A stretch of 64,000 bases of DNA from Mycolicibacterium sp. CBMA 247 (GCF_009729095.1 NZ_VTGX01000001.1:930001-994000); one strand, 5' to 3'. Positions 29,514-39,411 are shown, numbered from the stretch's first letter. Made by a program: numbers and translations. Notes: generated from the letters alone by a model not told the origin.

Positions 29514-29741
29514 ATGCCAGTCGAAGAAACAATGTGGGATGTTCGCGTGGCACGCGACTTCGAAACATGCGATCTGGAGCGGCTGCGCGCCGCATTCGCC
29601 GACATCATCACCAGGCGGCTGTCCCCGGGCAAGCGACTGCTGCGGGTGGTGACCTGGTCTCAGAACGGCGGCTCACTGTTCCGTGCCAACAACGGCGCCC
29701 GACGCTACGCCGTGGCCTATGAGGTGGCGTTCACCGCGTAA
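29514..29741 (+). CDS. small hypothetical protein
   Basis: This 75-residue frame (or 69 residues from the ATG at 29532) has coding-like third-position GC and a plausible alpha/beta composition: MWDVRVARDFETCDLERLR, then RLLRVVTWSQNGGSLF and YAVAYEVAFTA. The Shine-Dalgarno sequence is weak (GAAGAAA before 29532). I do not recognise the family. It ends 1 bp before the stop of the minus-strand remnant at 29743. Confidence 0.5.
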   Translation: MPVEETMWDVRVARDFETCDLERLRAAFADIITRRLSPGKRLLRVVTWSQNGGSLFRANNGARRYAVAYEVAFTA

Positions 29742-29742
29742 C

Positions 29743-29856
29743 TCACCGCCTGGGCGGCGCATCGAGTTTCGGCACCGTGTTACCCGAGAGCCTGCATTCA
29801 TAGGCAGCCTCGCTGGGTTCGTTGGCTTCGGGGTTCTTGTACTTCCACGACCGCAT
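29743..29856 (-). pseudogene. remnant related to the membrane protein at 31258
   Basis: The 37-residue frame reads [19 protein letters not shown] and ends GNTVPKLDAPPRR. Its first half matches QSWRFRHPEANEPSALSY and its end matches GNVVPKL of the protein encoded at 31258-31653. Everything between, including the second membrane segment, is missing. This looks like an internally deleted copy of that gene. It lies upstream of sseA, while the intact copy lies downstream of the sufE-like gene in the same orientation. It could still be expressed as a small peptide. Confidence 0.45.
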
Positions 29857-29938
29857 ATCGGGCCGCGAATACAGCAATGTGCGCCGGTCGTGGGCACTGC
29901 CACGCCGCGGATACTCGGCCCGACGGTACGCTCTTGTT

Positions 29939-30838
29939 GTGCCGCTGCCTGCTGATCCCAGCCCCACTCTTGCCGAGTACGCCCATCCGGAGCGCCTGGT
30001 CACTGCCGACTGGCTGGCCAGCAATCTGGGCCGGCCCGGTTTGGCCATCGTCGAGTCCGACGAGGATGTCCTGCTGTACGACACCGGCCACATCCCTGGC
30101 GCCGTCAAGGTCGACTGGCATCTCGATCTCAACGATCCCCATGTGCGTGACTACATCGACGGTGAACAGTTCGCCGAGTTGATGGACCGCAAGGGCATCA
30201 GCCGCGATGACACCGTGGTCATCTATGGCGACAAGAGCAACTGGTGGGCGGCCTACGCACTGTGGGTGTTCACCCTGTTCGGTCACCCCGATGTGCGACT
30301 GCTCGACGGTGGCCGCGATCTGTGGGTTTCCCACGGCCGCGACACCACTCTTGAGGTGCCCACCAAGCAGTCCAGCGGCTATCCGGTCGTGGAGCGCAAT
30401 GACGCCCCGATCCGCGCCTACAAGGGTGATGTCCTCGGCATCCTCGGCAAGCAGCCCTTGATCGACGTCCGCTCGCCGCAGGAGTACACCGGCGAGCGCA
30501 CCCACATGCCCGACTACCCGGAAGAGGGCGCACTGCGCGGTGGGCACATCCCGACCGCGAAGTCGATCCCCTGGGCCAAGGCAGCCAGGGACAGCGGTCA
30601 GTTCCGCAGCCGCGCCGAGCTCGAGGAGCTCTACGGCTTCCTCACCTCTGATGACAAAACGGTGGTGTACTGCCGTATCGGTGAGCGCTCCAGCCACACT
30701 TGGTTCGTGCTGACCCACCTGCTCGGGCTGCCCGGCGTGCGCAACTACGACGGCTCGTGGACCGAGTGGGGCAACGCCGTGCGGGTCCCGGTCGCTGTGG
30801 GCCCGGATCCCGGTGAAGCTCCGGGCTCCGCATCGTGA
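29939..30838 (+). CDS. sseA: thiosulfate sulfurtransferase SseA (tandem rhodanese)
   Basis: This 299-residue two-domain rhodanese transfers sulfane sulfur from thiosulfate to cyanide or thiols. The N-terminal inactive domain has [10 protein letters not shown] and [14 protein letters not shown]; the C-terminal domain carries the persulfide cysteine in the loop [15 protein letters not shown], with the ending [14 protein letters not shown] typical of the family. GTG at 29939 matches the M. tuberculosis length (297 aa). The next gene, a SufE-type protein, starts with a GTGA overlap, so sulfur mobilisation and sulfur transfer are coupled. Confidence 0.94.
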   Translation: MPLPADPSPTLAEYAHPERLVTADWLASNLGRPGLAIVESDEDVLLYDTGHIPGAVKVDWHLDLNDPHVRDYIDGEQFAELMDRKGISRDDTVVIYGDKSNWWAAYALWVFTLFGHPDVRLLDGGRDLWVSHGRDTTLEVPTKQSSGYPVVERNDAPIRAYKGDVLGILGKQPLIDVRSPQEYTGERTHMPDYPEEGALRGGHIPTAKSIPWAKAARDSGQFRSRAELEELYGFLTSDDKTVVYCRIGERSSHTWFVLTHLLGLPGVRNYDGSWTEWGNAVRVPVAVGPDPGEAPGSAS

Positions 30839-31251
30839 CGATGCCGGCCGCCCTGGCCGAAGTCGTCTCCGACTTCCAGGAGGTGGCCGGCCAGGACAAG
30901 TTGCAGCTGCTGTTGGAGTTCGCCAACGAGTTGCCGCCATTGCCGACTCATCTCGAGGAGGCGGCGATGGAGCCCGTGCCGGAATGCCAGTCCCCGCTGT
31001 TTCTGGACGTCGACGCGTCCGATCGGGGGAAGGTACGGCTGTACTTCAGCGCTCCCCCGGAGGCCCCGACCACGCGGGGCTTCGCGGCGATCCTGGCGAC
31101 CGGGCTGGACGGCCAGCCGGCCGATGAGATCCTGGCGGTGCCCGATGACTTCTACACCGCGCTGGGACTGGCCGCGTTGATCAGCCCGCTGCGGCTGCGC
31201 GGCATGTCGGCGATGCTGACCCGGATCAAGCGGCGGCTGCGCGCGGCCTGA
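30835..31251 (+). CDS. SufE-family sulfur acceptor protein
   Basis: This 138-residue SufE-like protein (Rv3284 type) accepts persulfide sulfur and passes it on, typically for Fe-S assembly. The core is [31 protein letters not shown], followed by the reactive cysteine in [10 protein letters not shown], and [20 protein letters not shown]. The start is the GTG at 30835 overlapping the sseA stop, or the ATG at 30841. Rhodanese plus SufE in one unit suggests SseA as sulfur donor. Confidence 0.92.
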   Translation: MTMPAALAEVVSDFQEVAGQDKLQLLLEFANELPPLPTHLEEAAMEPVPECQSPLFLDVDASDRGKVRLYFSAPPEAPTTRGFAAILATGLDGQPADEILAVPDDFYTALGLAALISPLRLRGMSAMLTRIKRRLRAA

Positions 31252-31257
31252 CCGCCC

Positions 31258-31653
31258 TCACGGGTCCGCCTGAAGTTCTTCGGCGAGTTTCGGGACGACG
31301 TTGCCCGGCGCCGCGGGCAGGATCTCGGCTCCGGCCTTGGTCACGCCGGCCGAGGTGTAACACGGGGGCGGCACGACGAAGGCGGCCTTGGCCGCGCGGC
31401 GTTGCTCGCGCTGTTTGTCGCCCGCCGACTTCGACAGATCATTCGAGATCAGCATGGCGCCCAGGACCAGCGCGACGACGATCACGAACACCCCGCCGAC
31501 CCGGGTCATCGCGTAGGACAGCGCGCTGGGTTCGTTGGCCTCAGGGTGGCGGAATCTCCACGACTGCGTGGCCCACCAGATCCCACGCGGCGCCGCCACC
31601 ATCAGCGCACCGACCAACACACCGATAATCATGATGAAGATGGCTGGACCCAC
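31258..31653 (-). CDS. two-pass membrane protein of unknown function
   Basis: This protein of about 131 residues has two predicted membrane segments (IFIMIIGVLVGALMVAAP near the N-terminus and GVFVIVVALVLGAMLI in the middle), joined by a loop holding SWRFRHPEANEPS. The external or C-terminal part is basic and then ends GNVVPKLAEELQADP. The start is uncertain: GTG at 31653 fits the membrane topology, and an in-frame GTG at 31719 would add 22 residues. A shortened relative lies at 29743-29856. It is convergent with the sufE-like gene and divergent from accA3. No known domain is recognised with confidence. Confidence 0.75.
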   Translation of the reverse strand: MGPAIFIMIIGVLVGALMVAAPRGIWWATQSWRFRHPEANEPSALSYAMTRVGGVFVIVVALVLGAMLISNDLSKSAGDKQREQRRAAKAAFVVPPPCYTSAGVTKAGAEILPAAPGNVVPKLAEELQADP

Positions 31654-31760
31654 AGGCGAAACACTAGTGCCACACAGGAACGCAGCGGTGCACCACTTTT
31701 CCCAGGCCAACGGGGTCACGGCGCTCAGTTGTCGCGGCGGTCAACCGGTTCCGACAAAAC

Positions 31761-31774
31761 TTACTCACGAGTAA
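31761..31774. promoter_or_regulatory. perfect dyad upstream of accA3
   Basis: TTACTCACGAGTAA is a perfect 14-bp dyad (arms TTACTC and GAGTAA around AC). It lies 94 bp before the accA3 start and about 107 bp before the divergent membrane-protein gene. It is a good candidate operator for a lipid-responsive regulator. AT-rich promoter-like sequence (about 31825-31850, TTCTTAAAG and TTTCTTAGAG) lies closer to accA3. Confidence 0.6.
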
Positions 31775-31835
31775 CCGATACCGGCTGGGCGCGCCTGAAG
31801 GTGCGGCGCATAAACTGCCCGCGATAGATTCTTAA

Positions 31836-33659
<1,824 letters not shown>

Positions 33660-33676
33660 CGCCAAGTCTGTTCCGT

Positions 33677-33715
33677 CGAGGCTGTAGTCACCGCATCCCG
33701 GTGGCTACAGCCTCG
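33677..33715 (+). terminator. rho-independent-like terminator after accA3
   Basis: The arms 33677-33693 and 33699-33715 form a 17-bp stem with one G-T type mismatch and a 5-nt loop (CATCC). It begins 17 bp after the accA3 stop. No long U-tract follows. Because it overlaps the region between 33701 and 33715, it also argues against translation starting at the in-frame GTG at 33701 for the next gene. Confidence 0.75.
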
Positions 33716-33751
33716 TGGCGTTTCAGGCGAACGCTATGGAACGCTGGGCAT

Positions 33752-34084
33752 GTGGAACCTGTGGAGATCAACAACGGCCAGTGGTACCTGCGCGGACTGC
33801 GCGCCGATGACCGCGTCGACGACCGGCCTGCGCTCGCCGACCTGGGCGAGACGGACCTGGACTACGTTCACGACGCCGAGGACGGCTGGGTCGATGAAAC
33901 GCGCTACACCTGGGCCGTATGCGAACCGACCACCGGCGAACTGCTCGCCGAGGTGGTCCTGGATCCCCAGTCCGGGTTCATGGAGAGCAGGGCGCGGCCG
34001 GGCTTCGAGGATGCCGCCGCCATATCGGAGGACACCGTGCGGCGGTACGCCACGGCAGTGCTCGGGCTCGAAGTGCACACGTGA
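33752..34084 (+). CDS. small acidic protein, possibly a shortened GNAT acetyltransferase
   Basis: This 110-residue protein begins [25 protein letters not shown], which resembles the start of a mycobacterial GNAT group, and [20 protein letters not shown] resembles the next GNAT strands. The rest, [20 protein letters not shown], does not contain an acetyl-CoA pyrophosphate loop, so it looks like an N-terminal GNAT piece with a replaced C-terminus. The start is GTG at 33752, since an upstream GTG sits inside the terminator. It is coupled by GTGA to the malate dehydrogenase gene. Confidence 0.6.
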   Translation: MEPVEINNGQWYLRGLRADDRVDDRPALADLGETDLDYVHDAEDGWVDETRYTWAVCEPTTGELLAEVVLDPQSGFMESRARPGFEDAAAISEDTVRRYATAVLGLEVHT

Positions 34085-35100
34085 CCATGCCCTCGGATCC
34101 TCTCCCGCCCAGCTCCGCCCGCCCCAAAGTCGTCACGGTGACCGGTGCGGCCGGCCAGATCGGCTACGCCGCCCTGTTCCGTATCGGGGCCGGTGCGCTG
34201 CTGGGACGCGACGTGCCGGTGAAGCTGCGACTGCTGGAGCTGCCCTCGGCGATCCGTGCGGCCGAGGGCGTGGTCATGGAACTGGTTGACAGTGCCTTCG
34301 ATCTGCTGGTCGATATCGAGATTCACGACGACCCGGTGCGGGCGTTCGATGGTGTGGACGTCGCACTGCTGGTCGGGGCCAGGCCGCGCAGTAAAGGCAT
34401 GGAACGCGCCGACCTGTTGGCGGCGAACGCCGCGATCTTCGCCGAATCGGGTAAGGCACTGAATTCTGGCGCAGCCGCCGATGTGCGCGTCGTCGTGGTC
34501 GGCAACCCGGCCAACACCAACGCGCTGGTGGCGGCGGCCCATGCCCCCGACATCCCGTCTGAGCGATTCACCGCGCTGACCCGCCTCGACCACAACCGGG
34601 CCGTCGCCGCGCTTGCCAGCCACGCGGGTGTGCATGTCACGGACGTATCCCGGGTTACCGTGTGGGGCAATCACTCCCCGACCATGTACCCCGATATCTT
34701 CCACGCCGTGGTCGACGGGCGGCCGGGATCCGATTACGCCTCTGACACCGACTGGCTGACCAACGATTTCATACCGACCGTCGCCAGCCGCGGTACCGCG
34801 ATCATCGAGGCCCGCGGCACCTCGTTGGCCGCCTCGGCAGCCAACGCCGCCATCGACCACGTCCGGGACTGGGTGGACGGCACCGACCCTGATGATTGGA
34901 CCTCGGTGGCGCTGCCGTCCCCCGGCGTCTACGGGGTCCCCGAGGGTGTGGTCGCCTCGCTGCCGGTGCGCGCGGCAGACGGCGTGTGGGAGATCGTGGA
35001 GGGTCTGGAGATCAACCAGTTCTCCCGGGCCCGTATCGACGCGTCGGTGGCCGAGCTGCTCGAGGAGCGCCACGCTGTCGAACGGCTGGGCCTGCTGTAG
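34081..35100 (+). CDS. mdh: malate dehydrogenase
   Basis: This 339-residue NAD-dependent malate dehydrogenase interconverts malate and oxaloacetate. Visible are the NAD loop [14 protein letters not shown], the substrate arginines in [15 protein letters not shown], the [10 protein letters not shown] strand, [12 protein letters not shown] with the catalytic Asp, and [12 protein letters not shown] with the catalytic His. The start is GTG at 34081 overlapping the upstream stop, or ATG 34087. M. tuberculosis has mdh elsewhere (Rv1240), so this is either a relocated mdh or a paralog; its sequence is clearly more divergent than typical mycobacterial Mdh (for example a longer N-terminus, and [13 protein letters not shown]). 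Confidence 0.9.
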   Translation: MTMPSDPLPPSSARPKVVTVTGAAGQIGYAALFRIGAGALLGRDVPVKLRLLELPSAIRAAEGVVMELVDSAFDLLVDIEIHDDPVRAFDGVDVALLVGARPRSKGMERADLLAANAAIFAESGKALNSGAAADVRVVVVGNPANTNALVAAAHAPDIPSERFTALTRLDHNRAVAALASHAGVHVTDVSRVTVWGNHSPTMYPDIFHAVVDGRPGSDYASDTDWLTNDFIPTVASRGTAIIEARGTSLAASAANAAIDHVRDWVDGTDPDDWTSVALPSPGVYGVPEGVVASLPVRAADGVWEIVEGLEINQFSRARIDASVAELLEERHAVERLGLL

Positions 35101-35108
35101 GCCTCCGG

Positions 35109-35654
35109 TCAACGTTCGTCGATGTCGAGTCCGGTGGCCAGGTCACCGCACTCCACGGCGATGACGTCGTCGCGGCCGCCGAGAAACGCCCGGGCCCCCT
35201 GGTCGCCGTGCAGAGTGGCCGCGAGCGCCACGAGATGCCTGCGGGCCACGACGACGGGATGGCCGGGGCGCCCCTCGTAGCTGGCCCGGGCCAAGCCGGA
35301 CCTCGCCCCGCGCGCCGCGTCCAGCACCCGGCCCACCACGTCGGCACCGACATCCGGGGTGTCGACGGTGTGCAGGACGATCCACTCGGCGGGGCCGACG
35401 GCCTCCAGCCCTACCTTCACCGATGCGCTCATGCCGTCGGCCCAGCGTTCTGCCACCACGACGCGAGCGGGCGCAGGCACCTCGACCAGGGCGGCGCCGA
35501 GCACCACGATGACGTCCTCGCAGCCGCCGTCGTCCAGTGCGGTCACCGCCCGCTTCAGCCAATCACCGTTTTCGGCAAGAACTTTCGGCATTCCGAATCG
35601 GCTGCCCGCACCGGCGGCCAGCACCACACCGGCAACTGCGTCCGCGTTCGACAT
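35109..35654 (-). CDS. MobA/MocA-like nucleotidyltransferase
   Basis: This 181-residue NTP transferase has the signature GVVLAAGAGSRFGMPK at residues 8-23 and the metal-binding aspartate in IVLHTVDTPDVGADVV (D-x-P). GRPGHPVVVARRHL and the final acidic DDVIAVECGDLATGLDID are typical of the molybdenum cofactor cytidylyl/guanylyl transferase group. It presumably transfers a nucleotide to molybdopterin or another phosphorylated small molecule, but the exact substrate is unclear. The ATG at 35654 was chosen because the signature begins directly after it. It is convergent with mdh. Confidence 0.85.
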   Translation of the reverse strand: MSNADAVAGVVLAAGAGSRFGMPKVLAENGDWLKRAVTALDDGGCEDVIVVLGAALVEVPAPARVVVAERWADGMSASVKVGLEAVGPAEWIVLHTVDTPDVGADVVGRVLDAARGARSGLARASYEGRPGHPVVVARRHLVALAATLHGDQGARAFLGGRDDVIAVECGDLATGLDIDER

Positions 35655-35785
35655 ATAGACAGTCTGGCCTCCGCGGATTCCTGGGAAATGGCAGTCCTGT
35701 CCCAGGCCGGCCACCTCGACCCGGGACTATAAGAATCCACTCAGACAAATTGTCCGATGACCTTGATCGCGGTAGGGTTTTTACT

Positions 35786-35803
35786 GGTTGAGTTCACAGC
35801 CGC
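35786..35803. repeat. 18-bp element shared by the two STAS genes, copy 1
   Basis: GGTTGAGTTCACAGCCGC is identical at 35786-35803 and 39803-39820, each upstream of a STAS-domain gene (100 and 114 bp before the start codons). In both places GTCATCGA follows 7-9 nt later (35811-35818 and 39830-39837). This is either a shared promoter or leader element or a relic of the duplication that produced the two modules. Confidence 0.75.
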
Positions 35804-35865
35804 AGCGAGCGTCATCGACATAACGCGCGGGAACTCGCATCGTTGTCGAGTGGCGCCGCACCAAC

Positions 35866-35889
35866 AGTACGAATACATGTATTACGACT
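35866..35889. promoter_or_regulatory. 24-bp interrupted dyad before STAS1
   Basis: The perfect palindrome AATACATGTATT (35872-35883) is flanked on each side by ACG and then AGT/ACT, giving the half-site pattern AGT-N3-AATACA. The dyad ends 3 bp before the GGAG Shine-Dalgarno sequence of STAS1, so a bound protein, or an mRNA hairpin, would block transcription or ribosome loading. Confidence 0.6.
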
Positions 35890-35902
35890 GATGGAGCTAT
35901 TG

Positions 35903-36340
35903 ATGACCGTCTTCTCTGTGACAGTCCCTTCGACGAACGCACTGCTCAACCGGACCGGCGATTCGCCGGCCACGTTCGCCACGCGCTGGCTGCCGCCGTC
36001 AACGGCGGTGATCAGTGCCCACGGCGAGGTCGACGCCGCCAATGCAACCGATTTCGCCGACTACGCATTACGCCACATCGCCGCGACCGAGCGGGTTGTC
36101 ATCGATCTCACGGGTGTCGATTTCTTCGGCACCGCAGGGTTTTCCGCACTCAAGGCCATCGAAGTGCGCTGCTCGGTCGGCGATGTCGACTGGGTGTTGG
36201 TGCCCGGCAAGTCGGTAAACCGGTTGCTGCGAATCTGCGACCCGGACTCCGAACTGCGCACGCGCAACAGCGTGGCCGCAGCATTGTCCACGTTGAACGG
36301 TGCGACTCCGTTATTGCAGCTGGTTACGAAGCCGCGCTAG
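35903..36340 (+). CDS. STAS-domain anti-anti-sigma factor (SigF antagonist type), copy 1
   Basis: This 145-residue STAS protein is expected to bind an RsbW-type anti-sigma factor and free SigF. The fold is clear: AVISAHGEVDAANATDF (strand and helix), VVIDLTGVDFFGTAGFSALKAIEVRC, and VDWVLVPGKSVNRLLRICD. At the place where SpoIIAA-type proteins carry the phosphorylated serine (DSSG) this one has GTAG (residues 76-79), so no serine is available; Thr77 is the only hydroxyl. Two cysteines, Cys90 and Cys112, are conserved in the second copy. GGAG sits 6 nt before the ATG. It is convergent with sigF and overlaps it by 30 bp. Confidence 0.9.
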   Translation: MTVFSVTVPSTNALLNRTGDSPATFATRWLPPSTAVISAHGEVDAANATDFADYALRHIAATERVVIDLTGVDFFGTAGFSALKAIEVRCSVGDVDWVLVPGKSVNRLLRICDPDSELRTRNSVAAALSTLNGATPLLQLVTKPR

Positions 36341-37069
36341 CGATTTCGCCAGCAGCCTCGACACGTGCATCTGCGAGACACCGACACGCTCGGCGATCTG
36401 CGTCTGCGTCATGGATTCGAAGAATCGCAGCACCAGCACTGTTCGCTCCCGCTCAGGTAGTTGAGCGAGCAACGGCCGCAGCGTTTCTCGATTGTCGATC
36501 CGATCCAGGCCGGCGTCCACATCGCCGAGCGTGTCGACTATCGCCGGGGTATCCTCGTCGCCCCCGCCCCCGCCGCCGCTGTCGATCGAGAGCGTGTTGT
36601 ACGAGCTGCCCGCGACCAAGCCTTCGATCACCTCTTCACGGTCCATATCGAGTTCGTCGGCAAGCTCGGAGGCCGTGGGCGCGCGGCCCAACCGTTGCGA
36701 CAGCTCGGCAGTCGCCGCGCCCAGCCGCAGGTGTAGTTCCTTGAGCCGACGCGGCACCTTCACCGACCAGCTGTTGTCTCGGAAATGGCGCCGGACCTCA
36801 CCCATGATCGTCGGCACCGCGAATGACACGAAGTCCGATCCGGCCTCGACATCGAACCGGTTCACGGCATTGACCAGGCCCACCCGCGCAACCTGGACCA
36901 GGTCCTCGCGCGGCTCGCCGCGGCCGTCGAATCGCCGCGCGATGTGATCGGCGAGCGGCAGACACCGCTCGACGATCCGCTCCCGTTGGCGTTCGTAGGC
37001 CGACGAGCTCTCGGAGAGTCCGCTGAGTTCACGAAACATGTCGCGAACGTCTGCATATTCCGACGTCAC
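36311..37069 (-). CDS. sigF: RNA polymerase sigma factor SigF
   Basis: SigF (252 aa) is the general-stress group 3 sigma factor of mycobacteria. Region 2 contains EDLVQVARVGLVNAVNRFD, the core-binding and -10 recognition helix FVSFAVPTIMGEVRRHFRDNSW; region 3 VPRRLKELHLRLGAATAELS; region 4 has RERTVLVLRFFESMTQTQIAERVGVSQMHVSRLL with the -35 recognition helix. It starts with GTG overlapping the rsbW stop (GTGA), so it is coupled to its anti-sigma factor, the conserved rsbW-sigF arrangement. The 3' end is antisense to the STAS1 end. Confidence 0.97.
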   Translation of the reverse strand: MTSEYADVRDMFRELSGLSESSSAYERQRERIVERCLPLADHIARRFDGRGEPREDLVQVARVGLVNAVNRFDVEAGSDFVSFAVPTIMGEVRRHFRDNSWSVKVPRRLKELHLRLGAATAELSQRLGRAPTASELADELDMDREEVIEGLVAGSSYNTLSIDSGGGGGGDEDTPAIVDTLGDVDAGLDRIDNRETLRPLLAQLPERERTVLVLRFFESMTQTQIAERVGVSQMHVSRLLAKSLARLRNQLQ

Positions 37070-37500
37070 CTCAGCAGGCTCGCTCGCCTCGTCGTCAGGG
37101 TGATGCCGAATACCTGGCCGGCGTCGGGCCCGTCACCGTTGGTGAAGGTGTTGACCTCATCGGTCAGGGAGCTGAGCACGTGCCAGCTGAAACTCCCGGG
37201 CTCGACCACCGCGGCGCCCGTGCAGGTGGCGGAGGCGGAGATCACCACGGTGTCCTCATGCGGATCGACGGTCAACTGCAGACTCGAATCCGGCAGCGCG
37301 GCTCGGATCAACGCGGTGCAGGCCTCGTCCACTGCCAACCGCAGGTCGGCGACGACATCGAAATCAAGATCTTCAAACGTTGCTACGGCAGCTACCAGGG
37401 TGCGCAATACCGCCAGGTTCTCCAGCCTCGCAGCTACCCGTATCTCCACTGACCGCTCCGCGCGGACAAGCGACTCGGATTGGCCTTGTACGTCGGCCAT
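37066..37500 (-). CDS. rsbW: anti-sigma factor RsbW (UsfX)
   Basis: This 144-residue GHKL-fold protein binds and inhibits SigF and is coupled to it. The sequence aligns with UsfX: SVEIRVAARLENLAVLRTLVAAVATF, then ADLRLAVDEACTALIRAAL, and the C-terminal SSLTDEVNTF. In kinase-active RsbW the N-box has an asparagine after DEA-x-x; here it reads DEACTALI, so the Bergerat asparagine is not evident and kinase activity is doubtful. The ATG at 37500 has GGAGG 4 nt upstream. No clear SigF promoter was found in the 287 bp upstream. Confidence 0.93.
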   Translation of the reverse strand: MADVQGQSESLVRAERSVEIRVAARLENLAVLRTLVAAVATFEDLDFDVVADLRLAVDEACTALIRAALPDSSLQLTVDPHEDTVVISASATCTGAAVVEPGSFSWHVLSSLTDEVNTFTNGDGPDAGQVFGITLTTRRASLLR

Positions 37501-37787
37501 CTCACCTCCTGGCATCTCAGACCGACAGTATCCTAGAACGGGACCGCCGGCTCACGACGCCGCTCTGCTCAACACCAATGTTTGCTCGATCTGTTCGTTG
37601 TTGCTCGTGGTCAAACTTCGGCGAACATCAACGCGCTGAGCGATTTCCATCAGGTGCACGCTGGGTCTGCCCGGGTGACTCGACTTCGGCACGGAGCTCC
37701 TTTCCCCATCCCTGGCCGGGACCCCCGCCCAGGATGCCCATCCCGCTCCTACGGGAAACCTCCGATGAACGTGGGATTATCGACCGT
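37501..37787. promoter_or_regulatory. divergent promoter region rsbW / DUF6328 gene
   Basis: This 287-bp gap has no gene with coding support and contains the promoters of the divergent rsbW-sigF operon and the membrane protein gene. I searched both strands for GTTT-N15-17-GGGTA and found only a weak version (GATTT, 16 nt, GGGTCT near 37642-37668, plus strand). Regulation is therefore unclear. Confidence 0.4.
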
Positions 37788-38333
37788 ATGGATCCGGACC
37801 GTCCCGAGCTTGATCAGACCTGGGACCAGACCGCCCGCCACGAAACGGAAGTCGAACGGCTGGACCGCAACTGGACGAGCCTGCTGCAGGAACTGCGGGT
37901 GGTACAGACCGGTGTGCAGTTGCTCACCGGTTTCCTGCTGACTCTGCCGTTCCAGGAGCGGTTCTCGATGCTCGACCAGCCCATGCGGATCGTCTATCTC
38001 GTGACGGTCGCATGTTCGGCAGCTGCCACCGCGCTGCTGGTCGCACCGGTCGGCATGCATCGCCTCCTGTTCCGCCGGCACCGGTTGAACCTGCTGGTCT
38101 CCGCCGCGCATCGGTGCGCCTTCGTCGGTCTGCTGTTGCTGGGAATCGCGATGGCCGGGGTGACCCAGTTGATCTTCGATACGGTCGCAGGGCGCGAGGC
38201 CGGGGTGATCGCCGGAACGATCGCACTGCTGACGTTCATCGGCGTGTGGCTCGTGCTGCCGTTGGCAATGCGCCTCGGCCATCCGATGGCGGCGGGCTCC
38301 TCAGTCAAGCTCGGTGCGCAGCGCAGCGAGTAG
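37788..38333 (+). CDS. DUF6328 family membrane protein
   Basis: This 181-residue protein starts with a charged helix (ETEVERLDRNWTSLLQELRVVQTGVQLLTGFLLTLP in pieces), which matches the family opening I know as DUF6328, and has four membrane segments near residues 46-56, 66-85, 102-124 and 140-157. Function is unknown. The ATG at 37788 begins MDPDRPELDQTW. It is divergent from rsbW within the SigF island, which suggests a stress-linked membrane role by context only. Confidence 0.82.
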   Translation: MDPDRPELDQTWDQTARHETEVERLDRNWTSLLQELRVVQTGVQLLTGFLLTLPFQERFSMLDQPMRIVYLVTVACSAAATALLVAPVGMHRLLFRRHRLNLLVSAAHRCAFVGLLLLGIAMAGVTQLIFDTVAGREAGVIAGTIALLTFIGVWLVLPLAMRLGHPMAAGSSVKLGAQRSE

Positions 38334-38447
38334 CTGCTTTGCTGCCTGTTCGAGGATTTCGCGATTCTGGCGCTCACGTTCTGAGCGCTCACCGGATGGC
38401 AAGCCACAGACCCGGCCACAGCCGGGCCGGGTCGTTCGGCTCGAGGC

Positions 38448-38756
38448 TCAGCTGCTGGGCCGCTGCCTCATCACGCCGGGATGGTCTGTGTACCAGCGAT
38501 CCTCGATGCGGCGCACCCGCATGTGCTCCAGCGCCAGCCACATCGAGCCGATGACGAAACCGGCCGCAGACAACGTGCCCACGGTCAGGCCGACGTCCGA
38601 ATGGCCGGTGGCGAACGCCGCCAGGCAGCCTACGAACAGCACCAACGCCAGGAGGATCAGTACCAGCGCGGGCAAGATGACGTTGTCCTTCATCGACTCG
38701 CCGGCATGCGGCCGGGTCGTCCGAGCGTGATCAACTGGATCCTTTGGGCCGTGCAT
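38448..38756 (-). CDS. usfY: UsfY, small SigF-locus membrane protein
   Basis: This 102-residue protein matches UsfY (Rv3288c): DPVDHARTTRPHAGESM at the start, two membrane segments (residues 27-49 and 55-76) and the ending LEHMRVRRIEDRWYTDHPGVMRQR. Its position upstream of rsbW-sigF on the same strand is the same as in M. tuberculosis, though a divergent DUF6328 gene has been inserted between them here. The ATG at 38756 is preceded by GAAGGAG. Function is unknown; usfY has been described as a SigF-associated gene. Confidence 0.88.
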   Translation of the reverse strand: MHGPKDPVDHARTTRPHAGESMKDNVILPALVLILLALVLFVGCLAAFATGHSDVGLTVGTLSAAGFVIGSMWLALEHMRVRRIEDRWYTDHPGVMRQRPSS

Positions 38757-39069
38757 GGCTGCTCCTTCCGCCATTTTTCGCCCCACTGCCGTGCAGTGAA
38801 TGGGCTTCCTCCACGGTAGATCGCTGCGCCGGGTCTGGCGAGAAAACCACCATGATCGCCTGCCTGCCCGCGGAGGCCGGCTCACAGTGAGCCCTGAACA
38901 GGGCAAACAATCTGGCTGCGGATGCGTGCACAGTCAAACAATCGACGTGCGCGCGGGCCGGCATCGACCTGCCCAACACCACGGCCCCGCTGCGGTGCAC
39001 CGGGGCCGTGGCGGGCCTCCCCTGGTCGAACCTGGTCGAGAGGCGATCAATGATGCCTGAGCATCCCGA
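38757..39069. other. 313-bp non-coding stretch between usfY and the DUF7218-like gene
   Basis: No supported gene: open frames here on both strands lack family similarity and start signals. It should hold the usfY promoter, but I see no GTTT/GGGTA pair. The inverted repeat at 38979-39011 (see the separate entry) lies at its far end. Confidence 0.55.
38979..39011 (-). terminator. hairpin downstream of the DUF7218-like gene
   Basis: CCACGGCCCCG (38979-38989) and CGGGGCCGTGG (39001-39011) form an 11-bp perfect GC-rich stem with an 11-nt loop. It starts 59 bp past the stop of the minus-strand gene at 39070 and would terminate it before usfY. Confidence 0.55.
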
Positions 39070-39303
39070 TCAGCTCACGCTTGTCTTGTCGGAATAGCCT
39101 TTGATACCAAGCTCTTTCGCACGACTGCGCAGATGGTCGACGGTCCAGTTGCCATAGGAGCCGGACTTGCCGCCCGAGCGCCCGACACTCGAACGTCCTT
39201 TGGCGGCAGCGGCGTTGGAGATCCGCGCCGCCTTCTCCTTGGAATCACCCTCTTCTCGCAGCTGCTCGCAGAGCTTCTCGTCCTTGATCGACGGATTCGG
39301 CAT
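39070..39303 (-). CDS. small SigF-island protein (DUF7218 / Rho-N-like)
   Basis: This 77-residue basic protein has the family start MPNPSIKDEKLCEQLREEGDS, the KEKAARISNAAAAKGR helix, a Gly/Ser linker and a C-terminal WTVDHLRSRAKELGIKGYS segment that resembles the Rho N-terminal/SAP-like helix-turn-helix fold that binds nucleic acid. Such genes are often mis-annotated as ChaB or plasmid stabilisation proteins, and a gene annotated chaB precedes rsbW-sigF in M. smegmatis. GGGAGG stands before the ATG. Nucleic-acid binding is an inference. Confidence 0.8.
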   Translation of the reverse strand: MPNPSIKDEKLCEQLREEGDSKEKAARISNAAAAKGRSSVGRSGGKSGSYGNWTVDHLRSRAKELGIKGYSDKTSVS

Positions 39304-39411
39304 TGTGCACCTCCCTTGTTGATGTCGTTGACGGCCCGTTCGTCAGTACCAGCTTCGTCGGCCAGAATGGGCCAGAATGAGCAGAATTGCTCCGAGCACG
39401 ATCATGCCAAC

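Noticed and set aside
36311..36340. terminator between STAS1 and sigF
   Set aside because: The coding regions overlap and no stem-loop was found.
37501..37787. SigF promoter for rsbW-sigF
   Set aside because: Only weak partial matches were seen; the pair of -35 and -10 elements is missing.
38731..39060. open frames of about 86-90 codons between usfY and the DUF7218-like gene
   Set aside because: No ribosome binding site, no recognisable family, Arg/His-rich composition on both strands.
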